Notes under the pieces: model-generated
Seen by the model: only the letters and a program-made list of their open reading frames with translations
The model's database searches: none
What the model was told of the DNA's origin: nothing
NCBI GenBank assembly: GCA_964011275.1
Contig: CAXGOB010000112.1
Span: forward strand, 1-11,394
Length of the DNA: 11,394 nucleotides
Source of the DNA: UBA7328 sp002471345
GTDB lineage: Bacteria; Bacteroidota; Bacteroidia; Chitinophagales; Saprospiraceae
Reading direction: 5' to 3'
Shown: piece by piece, positions 5,388-11,394 of the stretch
Layout of the letters: the number at the start of each line of letters is the position of its first letter
How positions within the stretch are numbered: position 1 is the stretch's first letter
Program-made: the position numbers and the translations under genes

Positions 5388-8300
5388 ATGCAAAAGGCCA
5401 TCATATTGTTCCTAATCTGGATCCTGATCACTACACTTTCATGCAAGCAGCATAATAATGATATCCAGATATCTGACCCTATTCAGACGGCCATCAAATC
5501 TAAATATTTCGCAGAACATACTGCTGGATATATAAGTGTGAAAGATGGCTTCACATTTAGACTAAATGAAGCGTATTCTGATGATCAGCGCACTGAAGTA
5601 AGTGGAGTTAAAATCAAACCAAAGGTAGATGGCCGATGGTCTTGGGATAATGGGAATACTATTTCTTTCCGACCAGATGAAACCATGAAGTATGGTCAAA
5701 AATATACGGTAAGCATTATGCTCAATGAATTGTTAGAAAATGATGAGCATCCTTCTTCACCTATTTCATTTCAAATTACATCTAGAGAACTTAAATTCTC
5801 AGTATCATTCAATGGACTCAAAATAAGTCAGAGTAATAATGGTGATGAACTTTCTCTGGAAGGGATAATATATACCACTGATTATGTGGATCCTAAGATT
5901 ATAGAATCAGCATTCTTCGTATCTCAAAACAACGCAGAACCTCAGGTAAATTGGGAACATACCTCGAACGGTCAAAGGCACTTTCTATCAATCAATAAAA
6001 TTTCCCAACATGAAACCGAGGATACAGACTTAACCATAAAATGGGATGGTAAAAAATGGGAAAAATCTTTTATAGGAGAACAAATTATTCCTATAAATGC
6101 AAAAGAAAAATTCGCACAGACCGATATAAAAATCTCAAGTAGTCCCGATCGGTTCATCAGAATTTTTTACTCCAGACCCTTAAAGAATCCTCAAAATCTA
6201 AGCGGTTTGGTTTCCTTAGACGGGAGTATTAGGGACATTAAAACTAATATTGTTGACAACGTACTTTTCATATATCCAAAGTCCACACTCGAAGGAAATT
6301 TTGACTTAACCGTTTCGAAATCTATTCAAAGCTTTGATGGTCAAAGGTTGAGCTCGGAATCTAACCAAACACTACGCTTTGACTATCACAAACCAGATTT
6401 GAGGATGGTTGGGAACGGAATGATAATTCCCAACTCTAATGAATCATACATGCCTATAGAAGTGATTAATCTTACTGCTGTAGACATTGAAATATTTAAA
6501 ATATTTGAAAACAATATTCTCCAGTACCTCCAATCAAATAATCTCAATGGAAATTATTCATTGAGTCAAGTAGGTCGGATTGTTCATCGTGAAAAAATAG
6601 CAATAGATGGCATGAACGATGAACAAAGTCGCAACAAATGGACAAGAGTTGGCATCAACCTAAAAGATTATATAAATTCTGATCCTGCCTCAATCTATCA
6701 GGTACGTTTAGGTTTTCAATCGTCTTATGCCATAACTGAATGTGATGAACAATCAAATCAAAAGATCATAGTCCGTAGTGGTGATGAGAGCATGATCAAT
6801 TATACGAATGATTATTATGAAAATTGGGAAAATAGAGACGATCCATGTAGTAGATCATATTACAGTCCTGACCGTGTTATTCAACAAAACCTCCTGTTTT
6901 CTGATGTAGGAGTGATAGCAAAGCAAGGAGGTCAAAACCAATATCATATAGCTGTAAATAGTCTTTCAAAAGGAAATTCTATTGATAATGCAACCGTATC
7001 ATTCTATGATTACCAACAGCAGTTAATAATGGAAGGGAAGTCAAATGGCAATGGGTTCCTTACGGTAAAAACTGAAAATGAAGCATCTTTTCTAGTAGTC
7101 AGTCATACTACCGGTCATGCATATGTCAAACTCAATGATCAAAATTCTAATAGTCTGACTGACTTCGAAATAGGAGGAACTCAGAGAAATGAGGGAGTAG
7201 ATGGGTTCATTTATGCTGATCGCGGTGCACATCGACCTGGAGATACCATGTTTATCAATTTTATGCTGGATGATACTGACCGACCATTGCCACTTCATCA
7301 TCCCGTGACTTTAGAAATCAGAGATCCAAAAGGAAACAAAAAATATGATCTTACTACATCTGACCATGTAGAGCGGATCTATGCCTTTGCTGTTCCCACT
7401 GAGTCAAATGACCTTACTGGGCAATGGAGAGCCATTATTAAAGTAGGAGCTCATCAAATCACAAAACCTCTAAGAGTAGAAACTATAAAACCCAATAGAC
7501 TCAAAATTGAAGTTTCAACACCGGATGAACTTGACTATTCTCAACAAAGCCAAAGGAATGTAAACCTAACATCAAGATGGCTTCATGGCGCATCTGCAGA
7601 TGGCCTTAAAGTCAAAGTAGATGGCCAATATAAAAACACGAGGCCTTCTTTTAAAGGATATGATAATTATGCCTTTATGGATCCTGCTAGACAAGGCAGT
7701 CAAGCATTAGTAAATATTTTTGATAAAAATTTAGACGAAAATGGGCAAGCAGAATTTCCAATAAGGATTAGTCCTGAAGCTTTTCCAGGAAAGGTGATTG
7801 CTAATATCAAATCCAGAGTATTCGAAAATGGAGGCAATTTTTCAGAATCTCATTCTTCATTCAAAATAAGCCCATTTAACACATATGTAGGTGTGAATAC
7901 TCCAGAAAATAGATGGGGAGACAAGTCTGTAAAAATAGGGGATAATGCAACTTTCAAAATTGTATCCTTATCAGCCGATGGTAAAAAAGCCGCAGACCGA
8001 AATCTTACGGTTGGTATTTACAATATTGACTGGAGGTGGTGGTATTACCAAGGAGAACGATACAATATCTATAGACTCAATTCTGCAGAGCATAAAGATG
8101 CATTCTACACAGATAATGTAAAATCTAATGCTAATGGAGAATTAGACCTTACTATCGATTTTCAAGATGTCGAATATGGACGTAAATTGATAAGGATATG
8201 TGATGATGAATCCGGTCATTGTACAGGAGAATTCTTCTATGTCAGAGGATGGGGACAATCTAATGTAGACCAGGAAAGAGAGAGTCTTGCTAAGTTGAAT

Positions 8301-10925
8301 TTCAATAGTGATAAGAAAGAATATAATGTTGGAGAAAAGGTAAAGGTGATTATACCCTCTGAAAAGGGAAGCAAAATTCTGATCAGTCTTGAAACTGGAA
8401 ATGATGTCATAATGAAGGAGTGGATTGAAGGATTAGAAGGTTCTACAGATTATGAATTCACTGCTTCTCAAAACATGAGTCCTAATATCTATGTACATGC
8501 AATAATGGTACAGTCATATGATACCAAAGAGAATGATCTACCACTAAGAATGTATGGTGTCGTTCCCATCAAAGTGACTGATCCTAAGAGTATTCTATTG
8601 CCACAAATAGATTTGGCTGAAAAGTTAGAACCTAAAGAAAAATTTACAATCAAAGTAACAGAACAAAACGGCAAACCTATGGCTTATACAATTGCCATAA
8701 TAGATGAAGGACTTTTAGATCTTACAAACTTCAATACGCCAAGTCCACATGATCACTTCTTTGCTAAACAGTCTTTAGGTGTAAAGACTTGGGATCTTTA
8801 TGAACATGTAATGACAGATATCAATGGCTCTGTAGATCGAATAATCACAGTAGGTGGTGATGATGATGGAAGTGGACCTGGAGGAGCTAAGAAAGCAATA
8901 AGGTTTAAGCCAGTAGTAATGACAGCTGGACCTTTTTACATTCATAATGGAGAATCAAGAGCGCATACTTTCGAGATGCCTAACTATATAGGTTCTGTCA
9001 GAGCAATGGTAATAGCCAAAAAAGAAAAGGCATATGGCCATAATGAAGTAACAGTACCTGTAAAAAAAGATGTGATGATTCTTCCTACCATGCCAAGAGT
9101 AGTAGGACCGGGAGAAATTGTAAGCATCCCAGTTAGTGTTTTTGCAAATGAAAGTCATGTAAAAAACGTCACCGTAAAAATAGAAAGCACCCCAAATTTC
9201 GAGATGATATCTTCTACATCAAAGAAAGTAACCTTCTCCAAAACTGGGGAGAAAATGATTTTTTTCAAAGCAAAAGTGAAAAACAAATTAGGGGTAGCAA
9301 AAGTGAATATAAGTGCCAAAAGTGGCAATCAGAATATCGACCAAAATATAGAAATAGACATAAGAAATCCAAACCCTTATGAGTCATTAGTCTATGATCA
9401 AGTTATCGAACCCGGAGAAAGTTGGAATACAAATCTTGATCTAGTAGGTATTGAAGGTACGAATGAAGGATTAATAGAATTAAGTGCGATTCCTCCTATG
9501 AATCTAGAAAGAAGACTGGAGTATCTCACATCATATCCATATGGATGTGTAGAACAAACAGTTTCTGCAGCTTTCCCACAGCTAAGTTTGGAAAAGGTCA
9601 TAGATGTGGATTACAACAGAGAAAAGAAAATTGAGAAAAATATCAATAGTGCAATAAGGAGGTTGTCCAAGCTTCAGAATGCAAATGGAGGAATGTCTTA
9701 TTGGCCTGGGAGTAAGCAGGTAAGCAGGTGGGGCACCTCCTATGCTGGGCATTTTATGATTCAATCAAAAGATAAAGGATACTATGTGCCCACTGACCTT
9801 TTGGCATCATGGGCAGAGTATCAAACCAAAGCTTCTAGGGAATTTAGAATGGACAGAAGTAGAAAAAGATGGCATCAGCAATGGGAGATGAAAGATCAAG
9901 CATATCGATTGTATGCTTTGGCTTTGTACGGTAACCCAGAATTACCATCAATGAATGTACTACGACAAGAAATCGATTTACCACCTTTAGCAAAATATCT
10001 CCTTGCTGCAACTTATGCCCTTTCTGGCAAAGCTCAAATTGCAAACGATTTGATAAAAAACACTTCCATAGAGGTCAATCCATATAATGAATTAGCTTAT
10101 AGTTATGGATCTGATCTAAGAGATATGGCTCTGATTGCTCAAACTCTTATGACATTAGAGAAAACCCAAGTAGCAGGTCAAGTTGTAAAAAGGATAGCCG
10201 ATAAGTTGAGTAGTAATAAATGGTATAGCACTCAGACTCTATCTCATGCCCTTCTAGCTGTCTCCGATTATGTCAGTACATATGAACGAGACGATCTGAA
10301 ATTCAGTATTGATATTGCAGATAATGGAAATCAAGAGGTTAATTACAAGAAGCCGATATACCTATATTCATTTAACCCCGAAAAATCTGAGCAAAAGAAA
10401 GCTTCTATCCAAAATATGTCAAAAGATGTCCTTTTTGCGCGTATCACTGTGAGTGGCCAAAAATCTCCCTCAGAAGTCATACAATCTCCTTCATATAATA
10501 GAAACATCACCTTAGATGTGACTTATAAAAGTATGAATGGAGAAAAAATAGATCCAAGTGAATTAGAGAGAGGGACTGATTTCATTGCTCATGTCACAGT
10601 CAAAAACCAAAATAGCAGAGGCAATTTATTGGATGAAATGGCCCTCTCTCAAATATTTCCATCGGGCTGGGAGATTCAGTCTGGAGGCCTTAATAATTTG
10701 GATGAAACATTAAAAGAGGACAGCTATGATTATCGAGATGTGAGGGATGATAGAGTCTATACGTTTTTTGATTTAGGTGATAAGAAAGAATATAAAGTTA
10801 TGCTCACGGCGGCTTATGATGGTGAGTATTTTCTTCCTCCTATAAGTTGCAAAGCTATGTATGATAACGAAATCCAAGCTAAAACGAAAGGTATGAAAGT
10901 AAAGGTTCTAACTCCTTCTCCATAA
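5388..10925 (+). CDS. Thioester-containing alpha-2-macroglobulin family lipoprotein (YfhM-type)
   Basis: A 1845-aa bacterial alpha-2-macroglobulin, a suicide trap for foreign proteases. Cleavage of the bait segment activates an internal thioester that couples to the protease. The N-terminus is a lipoprotein signal with lipobox TLSC (C19). N-terminal MG domains follow, then the hallmark ADRGAHRPGD at 610-619. A bait-region-type domain starts near 967 (SDKKEYNVGEKVKV), with a flexible low-complexity segment VGGDDDGSGPGGAKK at 1155-1169. The core alpha-2-macroglobulin segment from about 1176 is MTAGPF then MPNYIGSVRAMVIA. The thioester motif YGCVEQ has C1387-V-E-Q1390 intact, followed by the helical thioester domain (to about 1680) and a C-terminal MG domain with RDDRVYTFF and LPP...AMYD. 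The length is typical. The ATG at 5388 has an A-rich leader and no Shine-Dalgarno. pbpC follows 12 nt downstream, an arrangement conserved in many bacteria. Periplasmic, membrane-anchored location is inferred. Confidence 0.96.
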   Translation: MQKAIILFLIWILITTLSCKQHNNDIQISDPIQTAIKSKYFAEHTAGYISVKDGFTFRLNEAYSDDQRTEVSGVKIKPKVDGRWSWDNGNTISFRPDETMKYGQKYTVSIMLNELLENDEHPSSPISFQITSRELKFSVSFNGLKISQSNNGDELSLEGIIYTTDYVDPKIIESAFFVSQNNAEPQVNWEHTSNGQRHFLSINKISQHETEDTDLTIKWDGKKWEKSFIGEQIIPINAKEKFAQTDIKISSSPDRFIRIFYSRPLKNPQNLSGLVSLDGSIRDIKTNIVDNVLFIYPKSTLEGNFDLTVSKSIQSFDGQRLSSESNQTLRFDYHKPDLRMVGNGMIIPNSNESYMPIEVINLTAVDIEIFKIFENNILQYLQSNNLNGNYSLSQVGRIVHREKIAIDGMNDEQSRNKWTRVGINLKDYINSDPASIYQVRLGFQSSYAITECDEQSNQKIIVRSGDESMINYTNDYYENWENRDDPCSRSYYSPDRVIQQNLLFSDVGVIAKQGGQNQYHIAVNSLSKGNSIDNATVSFYDYQQQLIMEGKSNGNGFLTVKTENEASFLVVSHTTGHAYVKLNDQNSNSLTDFEIGGTQRNEGVDGFIYADRGAHRPGDTMFINFMLDDTDRPLPLHHPVTLEIRDPKGNKKYDLTTSDHVERIYAFAVPTESNDLTGQWRAIIKVGAHQITKPLRVETIKPNRLKIEVSTPDELDYSQQSQRNVNLTSRWLHGASADGLKVKVDGQYKNTRPSFKGYDNYAFMDPARQGSQALVNIFDKNLDENGQAEFPIRISPEAFPGKVIANIKSRVFENGGNFSESHSSFKISPFNTYVGVNTPENRWGDKSVKIGDNATFKIVSLSADGKKAADRNLTVGIYNIDWRWWYYQGERYNIYRLNSAEHKDAFYTDNVKSNANGELDLTIDFQDVEYGRKLIRICDDESGHCTGEFFYVRGWGQSNVDQERESLAKLNFNSDKKEYNVGEKVKVIIPSEKGSKILISLETGNDVIMKEWIEGLEGSTDYEFTASQNMSPNIYVHAIMVQSYDTKENDLPLRMYGVVPIKVTDPKSILLPQIDLAEKLEPKEKFTIKVTEQNGKPMAYTIAIIDEGLLDLTNFNTPSPHDHFFAKQSLGVKTWDLYEHVMTDINGSVDRIITVGGDDDGSGPGGAKKAIRFKPVVMTAGPFYIHNGESRAHTFEMPNYIGSVRAMVIAKKEKAYGHNEVTVPVKKDVMILPTMPRVVGPGEIVSIPVSVFANESHVKNVTVKIESTPNFEMISSTSKKVTFSKTGEKMIFFKAKVKNKLGVAKVNISAKSGNQNIDQNIEIDIRNPNPYESLVYDQVIEPGESWNTNLDLVGIEGTNEGLIELSAIPPMNLERRLEYLTSYPYGCVEQTVSAAFPQLSLEKVIDVDYNREKKIEKNINSAIRRLSKLQNANGGMSYWPGSKQVSRWGTSYAGHFMIQSKDKGYYVPTDLLASWAEYQTKASREFRMDRSRKRWHQQWEMKDQAYRLYALALYGNPELPSMNVLRQEIDLPPLAKYLLAATYALSGKAQIANDLIKNTSIEVNPYNELAYSYGSDLRDMALIAQTLMTLEKTQVAGQVVKRIADKLSSNKWYSTQTLSHALLAVSDYVSTYERDDLKFSIDIADNGNQEVNYKKPIYLYSFNPEKSEQKKASIQNMSKDVLFARITVSGQKSPSEVIQSPSYNRNITLDVTYKSMNGEKIDPSELERGTDFIAHVTVKNQNSRGNLLDEMALSQIFPSGWEIQSGGLNNLDETLKEDSYDYRDVRDDRVYTFFDLGDKKEYKVMLTAAYDGEYFLPPISCKAMYDNEIQAKTKGMKVKVLTPSP

Positions 10926-10937
10926 TCTCATTAGGTT

Positions 10938-11394
10938 TTGAAAAAAGGTATAACAAAAAGAAAACAAATTCTGTACTTGAAGAAGGCTCTAGTTGGTGTT
11001 CTTGCTTTAGGTATTATTTTTCTTTTTTCACCCCTAAAACTAGACTTACTCAAAGACCCATATAGTACTGTAATCGAAGATAAGAACGGCATTTTACTTT
11101 CAGCTCAAATTGCCGAAGATGGACAATGGAGGTTCCCAATATTGGATGATCTTCCAGAAAAATTTGTGAAATGTATTACTACTTATGAAGACAAACGATT
11201 CTTCAATCATTTTGGCATAGACCCTATCGCAATTGCTCGGGCCATCCGACAAAACATTACGGTGGGCAAAATAGTATCGGGTGGTAGTACCCTCTCAATG
11301 CAGGTCATGAGAATGTCAGGTAGAAATAAAAAAAGGACACTGCTACAAAAATCTAAAGAGACATTAAACACCCTGAGATTAGAAGCACAATTTT
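10938..11394 (+). CDS. pbpC: Penicillin-binding protein 1C, N-terminal part (cut by window edge)
   Basis: The first 152 codons of a bifunctional peptidoglycan synthase; the gene runs off the right edge. A basic cytoplasmic tail and a membrane anchor (about 17-31) precede a glycosyltransferase family 51 domain. The catalytic signature is visible: E84-D-K-R-F-F-N-H-F-G, then IDPIAIARAIRQN, then SGGSTLSMQV at 114-123. E84 is the expected catalytic glutamate that polymerises lipid II into glycan strands. The transpeptidase and C-terminal PBP1C domains are beyond the window. The only in-frame start consistent with the anchor is TTG at 10938, since an in-frame TAG sits at 10932-10934 and the first ATG is deep inside the domain. 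Lying 12 nt after the macroglobulin gene, it is almost certainly in the same operon. Assignment to PBP1C rather than another class A PBP rests on this neighbour and on the sequence style. Confidence 0.93.
   Translation, partial: MKKGITKRKQILYLKKALVGVLALGIIFLFSPLKLDLLKDPYSTVIEDKNGILLSAQIAEDGQWRFPILDDLPEKFVKCITTYEDKRFFNHFGIDPIAIARAIRQNITVGKIVSGGSTLSMQVMRMSGRNKKRTLLQKSKETLNTLRLEAQF

Noticed and set aside
10923..10940. Possible readthrough fusion of macroglobulin and PBP1C
   Set aside because: The frames agree, but two stop codons separate them and pbpC has its own membrane anchor. Separate proteins are the known arrangement.

Overview
The window looks like chromosomal DNA of a marine-type member of the Bacteroidota, probably Cytophagales or a relative. 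The evidence is AT-rich DNA, start regions that are A-rich and lack Shine-Dalgarno sequences, several lipoproteins with a C-terminal lipobox Cys, a type IX secretion (T9SS) C-terminal sorting domain, Reg_prop propeller repeats, and promoter-like TTG / TAnnTTTG pairs. The genus cannot be fixed from this sequence.

Layout. Positions 1-505 hold no gene I can support. From about 506 to 5258 every gene lies on the minus strand. Read along the plus coordinate they are: a beta-lactamase-fold serine hydrolase with a T9SS tail (506-1948), a cupin protein (2106-2660), a six-helix membrane protein of unknown family (2801-3364), a lipoprotein with seven Reg_prop blades (3484-4608), and a broken 3' half of a cysteine synthase-type PLP enzyme (about 4697-5258). 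These genes are functionally unrelated and spaced about 90-160 bp apart. At least two of the gaps contain long imperfect or perfect hairpins. The layout resembles an accessory, cassette-like strip rather than an operon.

From 5388 the strand switches. A very large alpha-2-macroglobulin lipoprotein with an intact Cys-Val-Glu-Gln thioester site (5388-10925) is followed after 12 nt by the start of penicillin-binding protein 1C (pbpC, 10938 to the window edge). This pair is a known bacterial partnership (yfhM-pbpC in Escherichia coli). The macroglobulin is thought to trap foreign proteases in the periplasm while PBP1C makes or repairs peptidoglycan.

Most notable observations: (i) two single-base frameshifts in homopolymers plus loss of the PLP-lysine half in the cysteine synthase remnant; (ii) an attC-like bulged hairpin at 3413-3457 and other inverted repeats between the minus-strand genes; (iii) a free-standing seven-blade Reg_prop lipoprotein without any kinase; (iv) a serine hydrolase that carries both a lipobox and a T9SS sorting domain. 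I found no CRISPR array, tRNA, rRNA, transposase or recognisable defence system.
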